Shown here in pieces: positions 45,761 to 56,954 of a stretch of DNA of 64,000 nucleotides; the stretch's first letter is position 1, and each line of letters starts with the position of its first letter. The translations under genes and the position numbers were made by a program. The stretch is from Puccinellia tenuiflora. Taxonomy: Eukaryota > Streptophyta > Magnoliopsida > Poales > Poaceae. The notes under the pieces were generated by a model. That model was not told where the DNA came from. It worked only from the letters and a program-made list of their open reading frames with translations, and searched no databases. The DNA lies in contig QRDG01001986.1 of the NCBI GenBank assembly GCA_012064385.1, positions 248,001 to 312,000 of the forward strand, given 5' to 3'.

Positions 45761-46865
45761 TCTCCCCCCCTTCGGAAAGCGTCGTCCTCGACGCTAGCAC
45801 GTTCTCAGCCTTATCAAGACGACAACATTCCTTTGATGCGCAATCTAGTTCCATGAAGTTGTGGGTGGCAATCCACTCATTTGTATCTACACACAACAAA
45901 GACCAAGCAAAACATGTGTGTGCATGATATAGGAGCAGATCATTGATGACATGTCCTAGGTTAATCATAGCATCGTTAGCCAAGCACACGTGCATTGGAG
46001 GCAAAACAAACGCGAGCTCAATGTGCAAGCAATTCCTCGGAACATCCTCACGATGTGAAAACACAAAATCTCCAAGAAGGATTGAGAATGATAGGATAGC
46101 TATCTCAGTTTGAGCCATATGATGTCCATTGTATTCCAAACATCGGGAAGATACCTTTGGCAACGGAAGGGAGAGTGGTGAAAACACAAGGTGGGAAATG
46201 CTCTCAGCAAAATCATGGGTGCCAACAAAACATAGGAAAGAGCAAGTTGTCAACAACTTTGTTGCAACACATAAATCATGTAGATGAAAGATCCTTGAAA
46301 CATGCATTTCACGAGGGGAAACAAAGCCATCCACATATTTGCAAACGAACCAAAAGAAAGAGCAAGTGTGCAAGTTGTTTGATGCAAAACATGGGGAAGG
46401 TAATAGGGCCAGGGTCGAAGCAAAGCTGTCATTTGTTATGCTTGCCAAAGCTCTTTTGGTCAACTCATGTTGAATGGAGGTTGACATTAGCAAGTGGGTA
46501 CCGTAACACATGAAATTCCATAAAAAGAGAATACGTACATGGTATATGTACACATCATCCATCATGATGTGTCTCTTCATTTGCACATGACCAAACACAC
46601 AAAATTCAAAAGGAAAGTGTGAAGTATGCGAATGGTTATCATGTACAATGAAGGAAGAGCAATTCTCAACATGGTTGAAGTAAAGAACTCCAAAAATTGA
46701 GGATGCTATGGGGGCAAACTCATTTTTAAGCATGTTATCATTATTGCAAGCAATACATGTGAAATGTAATTTGTTAGACATATTGCATGCAACAATTGGA
46801 GAAAAATGGAAACATGCATAGCAAGGCATGCTCATGGAACAAGCATCACAAATAGGGGAATCCAT
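45753..46865 (-). CDS. Cys-rich protein of unknown function in Gypsy C, 370 codons
   Basis: An uninterrupted frame following the gag-protease frame in the same phase after one TAG at 46,917. It is rich in Cys and Phe, with repeated motifs such as CSFFWFVCK, CSFLCFVGTHD, LGDFVFSH, LLLYHAHTCFAWSLL and a terminal VLASRTTLSEGG that reads through the polypurine tract into the LTR, where it stops. No transmembrane pattern, polymerase or envelope signature is recognised, and the zinc-finger spacing of Gag is absent. A decayed relative lies at 36,900-37,631 in Gypsy B. It may be translated by stop readthrough or be a remnant coding region under weak constraint. Function not known. Confidence 0.55.
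   Translation of the reverse strand: MDSPICDACSMSMPCYACFHFSPIVACNMSNKLHFTCIACNNDNMLKNEFAPIASSIFGVLYFNHVENCSSFIVHDNHSHTSHFPFEFCVFGHVQMKRHIMMDDVYIYHVRILFLWNFMCYGTHLLMSTSIQHELTKRALASITNDSFASTLALLPSPCFASNNLHTCSFFWFVCKYVDGFVSPREMHVSRIFHLHDLCVATKLLTTCSFLCFVGTHDFAESISHLVFSPLSLPLPKVSSRCLEYNGHHMAQTEIAILSFSILLGDFVFSHREDVPRNCLHIELAFVLPPMHVCLANDAMINLGHVINDLLLYHAHTCFAWSLLCVDTNEWIATHNFMELDCASKECCRLDKAENVLASRTTLSEGGEMM
45761..45777 (-). promoter_or_regulatory. Polypurine tract of Gypsy C
   Basis: On the minus strand, GAAGGGGGGGAGA directly precedes the 3' LTR. It is also the coding sequence for the last residues of the Cys-rich frame. Confidence 0.8.
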
Positions 46866-46916
46866 ATGATCAACATTGTTTTTAGGAAAGGTATCACAAG
46901 GGAAAGAGAAAGTAGC

Positions 46917-49492
46917 CTATGTAATGTCCATAGGAGCATCTACAACGAGCAAGCGCTCAGAAATCATAATGTCCACTAGTGGGATCATGGCATCATCAAC
47001 ACCTAAGTTCATACCTTTGTATGTCCTCTCATGCGAAGTAGGTGTGGTCGGAGCGGCGTTCATGCGGTCGACTCGGTCCTCTCGATGTAAACATGGGGTG
47101 GCTTCATCTTCGACCTCCATGTACATCTTCTCAAGTTGAGGCATATCGTCCTCCATGGAGCCTAGCACATAATAAGAAAATACACTAGAATGAGAGGTTA
47201 TGTCGTTAGAAATCGAAATGGCCTTGATTGCCCTATCGACTACCTCTCTCAACATATATGGTGTATCACTCATGTTCTCAAATTGGAAGTACTCCATGTC
47301 GCATATGGTGTAGTCAATCAACTCGGTTGCACTCAAGTGGACAAGGTGTCTCTCACTCCCGTGGTGGTACGCTCTTTCACCTCTCATCTCACTTTTGTTG
47401 GCTAACAATACTACGCCGGGACTCACTCTTTTCCCTCTCTCACTCATATTTGGCTTGTAGCTCTCACTTACGTGAATGTGGTTCACTCGCTTACCACTCA
47501 ACTCACTAGAAGTTTGTTTTTGTTGCGCTCTCACAAGTGTCTTGGCATTGTCGGCAATAATTTGGCTTGGAGTCATTGGGCGGAGCACTAGGATCTTATT
47601 GTTCCATTTGAAGCTATAGTAGTTGGTGCGCCCATCATGAGTGACGGCCTTGTCAAATTGACAAGGACGGCCAAGAAGTAAGTGGCAAACCGACATTGGA
47701 ACCACATCACAATCCACCGTGTCTTCGTAAGAGCCAATCTTGAAGGATACTTGAACCGTGTGTCGAATCTTCACGGTGCCGGAGTCACTAAGCCATTGCA
47801 CATGGTAGGGATTGGGGTGTTTCTTGTACGTCAAGTTGAGTTTCTCGCATAGCTTCTTGCTTGCCAAGTTGTGACAACTCCCACCATTGATGATTACCTT
47901 GATTGATTTGCCATTGATGCCGGCTTTTGTTTGAAACAAGTTGCATTGTTGAGCATCATCACCTTGGGTGTTTGTAGTCAAAACTCGAGTGACAACTAGT
48001 GTGGGGTTGGGGTCACCATCACAATAGATGTGGGCATCGTCTTCATCCAAGCTTTGCATCGTGGCCACCTTGTTCAATGCGTGATACTCGTCTTCGCTCA
48101 TAGACTCATAGTCTCCATTGTCATTGATGATCATCACCTTTTTGTTGGTGCACTCAGAGGACTTGTGCCCTTGCCCTCCACACTTGTAGCAAGTGATATA
48201 TGACTTGGCGGCTTGGGGTGAGGGCGCCGTCTTCTTGATGGTTGTTGGAGGTTGAGGTGTAGCACATTTGACATTGCCTTGAGCATGGACTTGCACCATG
48301 GGTTGTGTTGATGATGAAGCTTTTGCGGCAAAGAAGGACTTGGCCTTGACGTACTTGAGCTCTTCCGCGACTTGGCGCTCGGCCTTCATGGCTTGATGCA
48401 CTAGCTCGATAAGGTTCTCATAGGGCTGGAATTCCACTATCTTCTTTATGGGGTACGTGAGGCCGTTCAAGAAGCGTGCCATTGATTGTTCCTCGGATTC
48501 AACAATGTGTGCACGGGAGATAGTTGACTCCATCTCCTTGTAGTACTCGTCAACCGTCTTGAGGCCTTGTTTGAGCTCTTGCAACTTCTTGTACAAATCG
48601 CGCGCATAGTGATGTGGCACAAAATGCTTGTGCATTTCCATCTTCATGTCATTCCATGTGTCAATTGGGTCTTCGAAGGAGGCTTGGAGTTGTTCCCACC
48701 ATAGTTGCGCATAGCCTTCGAGTTCTAGGGAGGCGAGGTCAACCTGTTTGTCTTGTGGCACCTTGTAGACGCGAAATAGTTTGGAGACCTTGGATTCCCA
48801 TGCGATGTAGTCCTCCGGGTCATTGGTGCCATGGAACTTTGGAATGACGAGCTTGGGAGGGTTGAAGCGTGGCTTGCGCTCCTCATCATCATCATGGTGG
48901 CGATGGCGGTCTCAGCGGCGATGCCTTGGTTGGTGGCGTGGAACATAATCCTCATCGTCTTCAAGATCAACATGATTGTCAGCCAATGGCACTCGTTGGG
49001 CTCGATGTGGAGGTAGGTCATGACGATGATGTCGATTATCCTCATGGCGGTATGGGGGATCCAAGTTACCATTTGGGATTGGTATTACTTGACGATGGCG
49101 ATCTTGATGGTGTTGGGGTCTAAGTTCGCTTGAGGGTGAGGCGCTTCTTGACGATGTTGCTCTTGGCGTTGTTGAGGATCTAAGTTTTCTTGTTGATGAG
49201 GCACCTCTTGGCAATGTCGCTCTTGGCGATGGCGATGTCCTTGATCATTCTCACTCCGTGCGTGGCTTCTTGCGGTGGAGCGGTGAGAACTTCACGAGCT
49301 TGACCTTGAAGAGCGACTATGATCTTGGTCGAGGAGCTTGCTCATGGAATCTTGGATTTGAGCGAAACGCTCATTGTTTTCACGTTGCGCGGCTTGATGG
49401 CGCTCCTCATAGCGGCGTAAGTTGTCGTCGATGTACCTCTTGAGCGCCTTCTCTTTCTTGCTTATGTATGCATCTTGTTCTTCCCTAGCCAT
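46917..49492 (-). pseudogene. Gypsy C gag and retropepsin
   Basis: Starts ATG at 49,492 (MAREEQDAYISKK, a charged coiled-coil-like region), shifts frame near 49,250 and has a TGA at 48,912-48,914. It is then open for about 660 codons. Retrotrans_gag core: KFHGTNDPEDYIAWESKV, LEGYAQLWWEQLQ, FVPHHY and EEQSMARFLNGL. A CCHC knuckle, CYKCGGQGHKSSEC, is intact. The protease region (INGGSCHNLASKKL, then VCHLLLGRPC) has the NGGS form where DGGS or DTGS is usual, so the catalytic Asp looks lost. It ends at a TAG at 46,917 without polymerase. Confidence 0.85.
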
Positions 49493-50563
49493 GATAAGAA
49501 AACACAAGTGATATGTGGAATATGTGGTGGCTAATAACCGCTCTTACCATTGGTTGATAGTATTGGACAAGTGGACGTGCCTTCCGAGACAAAGGTATCA
49601 CAAGAGTAAGAGGGGTTTGATTAGCAATCCAAAAGCGACTCACACACACACTTATGAGGAGCGTAGGTATGGCAAAGTGGCAAGAAATCGAAACGAAGCA
49701 AATGATAAGGCTATTGCAACAAGTGGAGGATAACCACAAAGATCAAGTAGCAAAAGAGACTAACCACACAATCCAAGAAACAAAGGAAACTCACACGTGG
49801 AGATAAACGTGGATGGTGCGACTATGGGGATGAGCAACTTGGACCTAACGAAGACTATGCTCGTGCCGCACCACCGCTCGAAGGGCAACTAGCTCAAGTG
49901 TATAGGAGGGAGCACCCGATTTGCACAAGTGGACATGTTTCTCTATTGGGTATTGGAGCTTTGAGGTGGTAAGGAGGACTAGGATCACGGCTCGACTTTT
50001 CTCTTTTTTTTGAATCTTTTCTATTTCTCTTTTTGCTTTATACTTTTTCCCGAGCCGAGTCCGCTACAAATTGATGCTCACAAGATTATAATAGGCTCAC
50101 TTGGCGTCACACTAGTGCAATGCTCACACTTTGAAGAGCTAGCTCCTAGGAAAAGTTTCGCGAAAAGGAAAGGGATGTGTCGCAAGTTATACCTTTGGTT
50201 GCGTCGAGGAAGCGAGGAAGCGACACGAGATGCACGTCGGTGAAGAAACGTGCTGCCGGTAGTACCGCTGGCCCCGAATCTGCACGGGCTGCTCAAGCAG
50301 GGAGCGGAAATTGACTTCGGGAATCTGACAATCCGACGAATTTTGTGGAAAATTGGCACAAGGAAACACCAAAGGAAGGTGGGCAAAGGTCTTATGCACT
50401 AGATCCGTGCATCAAAACCACAAATCGCTCACCAAATCGAGAGATCGAACGAAATCCATATAGGCTATTTTTTTGAATTTTTGAATTTGGTATGGGAAAA
50501 AATATTTGGTGGAAAAAAGGCTAATAACGGGTGGAAACACGATCCAAATCCGTGGAAACCCTT
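49493..50563 (-). other. Leader region of Gypsy C
   Basis: About 1.1 kb between primer-binding site and gag on the minus strand. No conserved frame seen. Confidence 0.5.
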
Positions 50564-50576
50564 GCTCTTGATACCA
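50564..50576 (-). promoter_or_regulatory. Primer-binding site of Gypsy C
   Basis: On the minus strand, TGGTATCAAGAGC lies two bases after the 5' LTR: an initiator tRNA-Met site with one extra A. Confidence 0.8.
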
Positions 50577-50578
50577 TA

Positions 50579-51441
50579 TGATGTAGGGGTTGGCCCGATC
50601 TTCACGGATTTGAGGGGAACAAGGGGATGAACGCGAAGAACACGATGAACACGATGAACATGAGGTGGGAAATGGGGGGAAAACGTGGGCAAACAAAGAG
50701 GATAACTAGCAAAACCCGCAGAGATCTCCACCCAACAACAACCCTCACAAGAGAAGCCTTTAGATCGAAGAATCAAAGCCAATCTTACTCTTAATGAAAC
50801 TGATTGCTCTTACCGGCCAGTCCACCGATCCAATAGAATCACCGCAATGAAAGACTGGTTTGCACTACTAGAGACACCTTAGTGAAAGAGTAGCAACAAC
50901 AAGATCCACCCTCAAAGAGGAACCCTAGCAACGAGGGAGGAGGAGCATGGCTCTCAAGTCTCAAATTCAGTCTATCCTAGAATGAAAAAAGGGGAGTGCT
51001 ATTTATAGTCTTAGTACAAAACGGAGTCAGGACGCGGGTGACCGGCCTGAGAGCCGGCCTAGGCCGGCCTGGGGGCCGGCTGGATCTGGCGCGTGGCTGG
51101 CCTGGGAACCGGCCTAGGCCGGCTGGGAGGCCGGCTGGGTCTGGCACGCGTCCGGCCTGGGAGCCGGCTGGTTCTGGCATGTGGCCGGCTTGGGGCCGGC
51201 CTAGGCCGGGCTGGTGGCCGGCCAGACTGGCTGGTTGGGAGGCCACCTGTTTTGGCTAGGAGGCCGGCCTGGGAGCCGGCCTAGGCCGGCCTGGGGGCCG
51301 GTCAGCTCTGGCATGTGGCCGGCCTGGAGGCCGGCCAGACTGGGTCTGCCTCCTCCTTCATCTTCTTGGATCTTTCTCTTGGTCATCTTCTCCATCATCT
51401 TGGGCCTCCTCTTGCTCATCTTCACATGTGGGTCTACATCA
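50579..51441 (-). repeat. 5' LTR of Gypsy C
   Basis: Near-identical to 44,916-45,760 apart from a small GAACACGAT duplication near 50,637-50,656 and changes in the CCGGCC minisatellite (51,039-51,345). TATA on the minus strand near 50,998-51,008. Confidence 0.9.
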
Positions 51442-52991
51442 CTTATGTTAAGAAACTACAGCCCGAGAAACTCGAACCAAAATTGGAAAAATGTATCTTT
51501 GTAGGATATCCGAAGGAAACTATCGGATATACCTTCTGCAGCAAAACCGAGGGCAAATTGTTTGTTGCTAAGAACGGTACATTTTTGGAGAAGGAGTTTC
51601 TTGCCAAAGGTGTTAGTGGAAGGAGGATAGAGCTCGATGAAATTGTTGATCCCGAACTCGAATTACCGAGTGGCGCAACGAAAGATGTTCCGGAACCATC
51701 ATCCACTAGTGGAGTGGGAGCAAATGATGGTGATCACGTCGAGGAGCCTACTCTACCCCACAGGTCGACACAACCACGTACCACCCCTGAATGGTATGGT
51801 GATCGCATCATTTTGGTTGAACAAGATGAACCTGCAACCTACAAGGAAGCGATGGAAGGCCCTGAGTCCGAGAAATGGCTCGAAGCCATGAAATCCGAAA
51901 TAGGATCCATGTATGATAACCAAGTGTGGACCTTGGTAGATATTCCCGAAGGCCGGAAGCCTGTCGAGAATAAATGGATCTTTAAGAAGAAGACTGACGC
52001 TGACGGAAATGTCACCGTTTACAAAGCTCGACTTGTCAAAAAGGGGTTTCGACAAATTCAAGGAATTGACTATGATGAGACATTCTCACCTATATCAATG
52101 CTTAAGTCTATTTGGATTCTACTAGCAGTGGCTGCATATTTCGACTACGAGATATGGCAGATGGATGTCAAAGCCGCTTTCCTAAATGGAAACATTGAGG
52201 AAGAATTGTACATGGTACAACCGGAAGGTTTTGTCGATCCAGAAGGTGCTGGTAAAGTATGCAAGCTTCAACGATCCATCTATGGATTGAAGCAAGCGTC
52301 TCGGAGCTGGAATCTTTGCTTTGATGAGGTAATCAAAACTTTTGGATTTGTCCAAAATGTAGAAGAAACCGACATTTATAAAAAGCTGAGTGGGAGCTCG
52401 GTGGCATTTCTAGTCCTATATGTAGATGACATATTAATCATGGGGAATGATGTAAATCTTCTAAAGAGTGTAAAGGACTACTTGAACAGTAAATTCTCAA
52501 TGAAAGATTTGGGAGAAGCTGCATATGTATTAGGCATTAAAATCTATCGTGATAGATCAAGGCGCATATTAGCATTAAGTCAGGGGAATTACCTAGATAA
52601 GATTTTGAAGAGATTCAAAATGGATCAGGCCAAGAATGGGTTCTTTCCCGTGATAAAAGGTAAGCTATTGAGTCGAACTCAATTCCCAGTATCGGCTAAT
52701 GATAAGGAAATGATGGAGAACATCCCCTATGCCTCGGCCATAGGGTCGATCATGTACGCGATGCTGAGTACCCGACCAGATGTAGCTCTGGCTCTAAGTC
52801 TGACGAGCCGTTTTCAAAGTAATCCTGGTATGGACCACTGGACAGCTGTAAAGAACATCCTGAAATATCTCAAGAGAATAAGAGATATGATGCTAGTCTA
52901 CGGTGGCTATGAAGAAGAACTTGGCGTAAAGGGTTACGTTGATGCAAGTTTTGACACAGATCTGGATGATTCTAAGTCTAAAACGGGATAA
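51442..52991 (+). pseudogene. Copia A reverse transcriptase region
   Basis: Resumes after the CTTAT duplication with KLEKCIFVGYPKET, then the acidic hinge, the copia RT start (NQVWTLVDIPEGRKPVENKW), QMDVKAAFLNG, KLQRSIYGLKQASRSWN, the catalytic YVDD in LVLYVDDILIMGND, and SRFQSNPG. A TAA at 52,989-52,991 replaces the codon after SKSKTG, ending the frame before RNase H. Confidence 0.93.
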
Positions 52992-53411
52992 GTGTTTCTG
53001 GTAAATGGTGGCGCTGTGAGCTGGAGAAGTGGACAACAATCCACCGTAGCCCAATCTACAATGGAGTTGGAGTACATTGCCGCTGCTGAAGCCGTGAATG
53101 AAGCTGTCTGGCTAAGGAAGTTCTTCATAGAACTTGGAGTGTTTCTTGGAATGCAAAACCCCATCAACATCTACTGCGACAACACAGGGGCGATTGCTAA
53201 TGCTAAGGAACCAAGGTCTCACTCCACTGCCAAGCACATACTCCGACGCTTCCATGTGATAAGGCAGTATATCAAGGAAGGGGAGATTAAGATTTGCAAA
53301 GTACACATAGATCTGAATGTGGCAGATCCGTTGACTAAACCTCTTCCACAAGAGAAGCATGATCAACACCAAGGAGCCATTGGTGTTAGATTCTTACCAG
53401 ATGTAAACTAG
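52992..53411 (+). pseudogene. Copia A RNase H (after the internal stop)
   Basis: Continues in phase: VSWRSGQQSTVAQSTMELEY, CDNTGAIANAKEP, HSTAKHILRRFHVIR and VADPLTKPLPQEKH, the usual copia C-terminus, ending at a TAG 30 bases before the polypurine tract. Confidence 0.92.
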
Positions 53412-53429
53412 ATTAATTGTATTCTAGTG

Positions 53430-53441
53430 CAAGTGGGAGAC
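53430..53441 (+). promoter_or_regulatory. Polypurine tract of copia A
   Basis: CAAGTGGGAGAC just before the right LTR is the typical BARE/Angela-type tract for second-strand priming. Confidence 0.75.
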
Positions 53442-54707
53442 TGTTGGAGATATGCCCTAGAGGCAATTAATAAAGAGTTTTTATTATCATATCTCAAAGT
53501 GTTCATAATAAGTTTTGTGTCATGCTATAACTGTATTAAGAGGAAACATTGATACACGTGTGATATAAAACAACCAGGTCCCTAGTAGCCTCAACTTGAC
53601 TAGTCCATTGGTCAACTAATGATCAAGATTTCCTGATCATGGGCATTTATGTCAATTGACAATGGAGTCGTGTCATTAGGGAATGACATGATGGACATCC
53701 ACCCAAAGTAAGTTAGCACAATAAGATCTGTCAAGAATATCGGCATTGCGATAACTTAAATAGAAACGTAGTAGTAACCGAATCCTTAGACCGCGAGATC
53801 ATATTTAATCACTGTTTTGGAAGGAGGCTTTGACTGCATCAACCATCACACCGTAACAGGGTGATCATAAAGGTGTCTATCAGGTTTCCTTAAGGAATAC
53901 GTTGAGGTGTATGCATCAAGAGCGGGATTTGTCCATCCGCGTGACGGTCAGATATCACTCGGCCCACTCGGTGATATTACATCGAAGTCTTGCAAGCATG
54001 TGACTAGGTCACGGAGATGTAATTATCATGGAGACGAGTAAACGAGTTTGTCAAGTATGGAGATGGGATCTCAGACAAACTTAATATCACGTGACAAAAT
54101 GAATTGGTGAACAGCGATCTAGTTCAAGCGACAAAGAACTCGTGGAGCGCATAGGGGCCATCATGGGTTTCCAGATCCCGTTGTTCGTCATTGGTCAGAG
54201 AGGAGTCTCGATCATGTCTGGAGTGCTCCCGAACTGAGGGGTGGCACACTTAAGGGTAGACGATGCTTATGAATAGCTTTGGCACTAAAGAAATTAGAGA
54301 GACCAATTCCGGAATCGTTCCGAGATTTATCCGATGGAGATTGGAGGTTCCGAAGGAGTGTCGGAACAAGGGAGAAGATTTCGATGGAGATCGAAGGGCA
54401 ACGAAAAGAGTTTCGATGCAAGAGATATTAAATGATATGTATTTAATATTAATTAAAGTAATTAATAATTAAATAATATTTAATTTAATATTAAAAGTGT
54501 AGCCCACCTAAATGGGCCTCACCCGAAAGGGGAGGCCCAAGTGGGGGCCGCGCCCCAAGGAAGGAGGGGCCGGCCGACCCCACATGGGCCCAACCGAATG
54601 GGGTCCATGGGGGGCCGGCTGCCCCTTTAGCCGGCCGAACCATGTGGGAATAGTCCCACATGGCTAAGACAAGGGGGTTGGCCTCCCCCTTCCTCCTATA
54701 TAAGGAG
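53442..54707 (+). repeat. Right LTR of copia A, 3' quarter displaced
   Basis: Starts TGTTGGAGATATGCCCTAGA and matches the solo LTR at 37,651 up to the TATA region CTATATAAGGAG, where it is interrupted by an inverted LTR fragment. An AT-rich stretch (54,424-54,494) is shared with the solo copy. Confidence 0.9.
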
Positions 54708-54991
54708 TGAAGGGGTTCGTGTGCGAAAAACAAAAAAATTCCTAGCAACGCGAACGATAAACTAGCCAAGATCTATCTCTAGGTAGACATAAAGTAACAG
54801 AGGGATCCGTTGTTCATACCTCTTGAAGACCGAAAGCGTTACGTTCCTAGAACGTTGTTGTTGAAGACGTACGATGCCGACCTCAAGGTCGCGGAGTCGT
54901 ACTGGCGACGAGCGCTGCAGAGAGCAGCGCCTCCGAAGTTCTACACACGTACGGTATAGCGACGATCCCCCGGCTCCGGTCCAGCGGCAGC
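54708..54991 (-). mobile_element. Inverted copia LTR end fragment
   Basis: TGAAGGGGTTCGTGTGCG is the reverse complement of the 3' terminus of the Angela-type LTR, and the next 285 bases continue inverted through the U5 region. It is therefore the edge of another copia element inserted on the opposite strand into copia A's right LTR, then cut by Gypsy D at 54,992. Confidence 0.82.
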
Positions 54992-56553
54992 TGATACGTC
55001 TCCGACGTATCTATAATATTTTATGTTCCATGCTTGATTATATATCAGTGCCAAATGTTTTTATAATGTTTTATATCATTTTGGCATGATTTATGGAACC
55101 TATTAACAAGATGCCTAGTGCCAGTTCCTGTTTTCTGCTGTCTTTTTGTTTCAGAAAAGTTGTTCTGGGAAGTTTCTCGGATTGCTCTCATAATTTACGG
55201 GAATTATTTCCAATATGAAACGAAGATGGAACCCGAAGGACAACCGGAGGGGAGGCACAGGGGCTCCATACGCCACCTGGCTGCGGTCCCCCTTGGCCGC
55301 GCATGGGGCCCACCTGGGGCCCCTGTCCATCGTCTCGCACAGCCCCTTCGCCTATAAATTCTCCTCTGACCTAAAAACAGAGGAGGCGCGATCATAATCT
55401 CCATAATACGTATGAGGCCACCGCCATCTCAAACCCTAGTTCGGGAGGGTTCAGAAGATCTTCCCGGCACCCTGTCGGAGAGGGGAATCGACGCCGGAGG
55501 CATCTACACCACCATGCCTGCCTCCGGAGTGATGCGTGAGTAGTCCACCACGGGACTACGGATCCATAGCAGTAGCTAGATGGTTGTCTCTCCTCCTTGT
55601 CGTCCATTGTTTAGATCTTGTGAGCTGCCTATTATGATCAAGATCATCTATTTGTAAATGCTACATGATTGTGTTTGCATGGATCCGATGAATTGTGGAA
55701 GTCATTACTTTTGTTCAGTTATGTGTTTCATCTATGATCTTGCATGCTCTCCTATGCTAGTGGTTGCTTTGGCCAAGTAATTGTTAGTGTTATATGAGGG
55801 AGTATTTATGCTAGATAGTGGGTTCATGCCTCTCTTTATCTGAGTTCAGTGACAGGAACAGTTAAGGCTAGAGATGTGCTGTTGCCACTAAGGAGAAAAC
55901 AACGGTGTGATTTCTTCGTGTTATCTACATTGCTTACATTATGCACTTTGCTTATTGCAATGATCTGTTGCTTGCAACTTAATACTTTTGGGTGACATGC
56001 TGGATAGCGATCCCAGAGTGGATTATTAGTCATAGATGCAGTTGGATGACGGTCTATGTATTTTGATGTAATGCCCATATTAGATGAAGCGGTGAACTAT
56101 ATTGTTTTATGATAGCCTTGTTGTGCGCCTACAATTCTGTCAATTGCCATGTTGTAATTTGTTTACCCATCATGTATATCTTTTGGAGAGACACCTCTAG
56201 TGAACTGTGGACCCCGGTCCTATTTTCCTACATTGCTTACAACCGTCTTCATAGCTTTTCATCATCATTTTCTCGCTGGTCATATTTCATCCTCATTATA
56301 TTTTACATCCACACATTTAATTCTTTGTGTTTGGCAAGCCGGAGAGATTGACAACCACTCTGTTTTGTTGGGGCAAAGTAGTTTGTTGGTGATTTTGTGC
56401 AGGTCCATGTTAATAATCGAGAAACGGCGCTATTGACATCTTGCTAAGCCTACTCCAAGTCCTACTGGTTCGACAAACTTTGTTTTGTAATCAAGGGAAA
56501 ATTTCCGCTACGCTGCTTCATACCTTCCTCTTGGTGTTTCCCAACAACAGTCA
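54992..56553 (+). repeat. Left LTR of Gypsy D
   Basis: Starts TGATACGTCTCCGACGTATC, a common start of Triticeae Gypsy LTRs, and ends near ACAGTCA before the primer-binding site. GCCTATAAATTCTCC (about 55,349) is the TATA candidate. The right LTR lies beyond the window. Confidence 0.75.
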
Positions 56554-56566
56554 GCAAGATGTTTTC

Positions 56567-56586
56567 TGGCATCGTTGCCGGGGACT
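56567..56586 (+). promoter_or_regulatory. Primer-binding site of Gypsy D, tRNA-Asp type
   Basis: TGGCATCGTTGCCGGGGACT differs by one central base pair change from the complement of plant tRNA-Asp (TGGCGCCGTTGCCGGGGA). Confidence 0.75.
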
Positions 56587-56813
56587 TAGAAGCTTTAACT
56601 AGGGGAGTTTAACACATCCTTTCACTTTACTTTGTTATTGTCTTGCTTAGTATTTTTTTGTTAGTCTTGTTTTGCCTTTCGTTTGCTCTAAAACTGAAAA
56701 ACATAAAAAAATTAAAATTCCAGCACTAGTCTTTTTATCTTTTTGCTTGATATTATGTCTAGTTCTTTACTTGCTATCAATGGTTACTTTCTGTGATACT
56801 AGATCTTATTAGC

Positions 56814-56954
56814 AAGGTGGATTCACGGATGAACAACAGAAATATTATAAGGAATACCGCTTGTCTGAAAAAGGAAAACACTTATGGACACAAATAAATA
56901 AATTGAATAGTCTTGCTGAAAACTTTTGCTCTACTTATGATGAATCCTGGTACC
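56814..56954 (+). pseudogene. Gypsy D coding frame, part 1
   Basis: Open frame with GGFTDEQQKYYKEYRLSEKG and ENFCSTYDESWY, cut by Gypsy E. It continues in phase at 63,520 with LNEYF. Probably the N-terminal part of this element's Gag-like protein, without recognised domain. Confidence 0.5.

Larger units (their letters stand above)
44916..51441 (-). mobile_element. Gypsy C, RT-less LTR element inserted in copia A pol
   Basis: A 6.5-kb element on the minus strand, flanked by a perfect CTTAT duplication (44,911-44,915 and 51,442-51,446). LTRs are 44,916-45,760 and 50,579-51,441, with TG...CA ends. It carries a primer-binding site, gag and protease, a long Cys-rich frame and a polypurine tract, but no reverse transcriptase, RNase H or integrase. 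The LTRs are very similar, so insertion is comparatively recent. It must use enzymes from another element to move. Confidence 0.9.
39532..54707 (+). mobile_element. Copia A (Angela/BARE/WIS-type), interrupted twice
   Basis: A truncated left LTR (39,532-39,931) is followed by a primer-binding site, gag, protease, integrase, reverse transcriptase and RNase H in Ty1/copia order, and a right LTR (53,442-54,707, itself broken). A solo LTR (41,311-43,218) sits in gag and Gypsy C (44,916-51,441) sits in pol. Removing both restores collinear coding sequence. Several point lesions show the element is dead. Confidence 0.9.
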
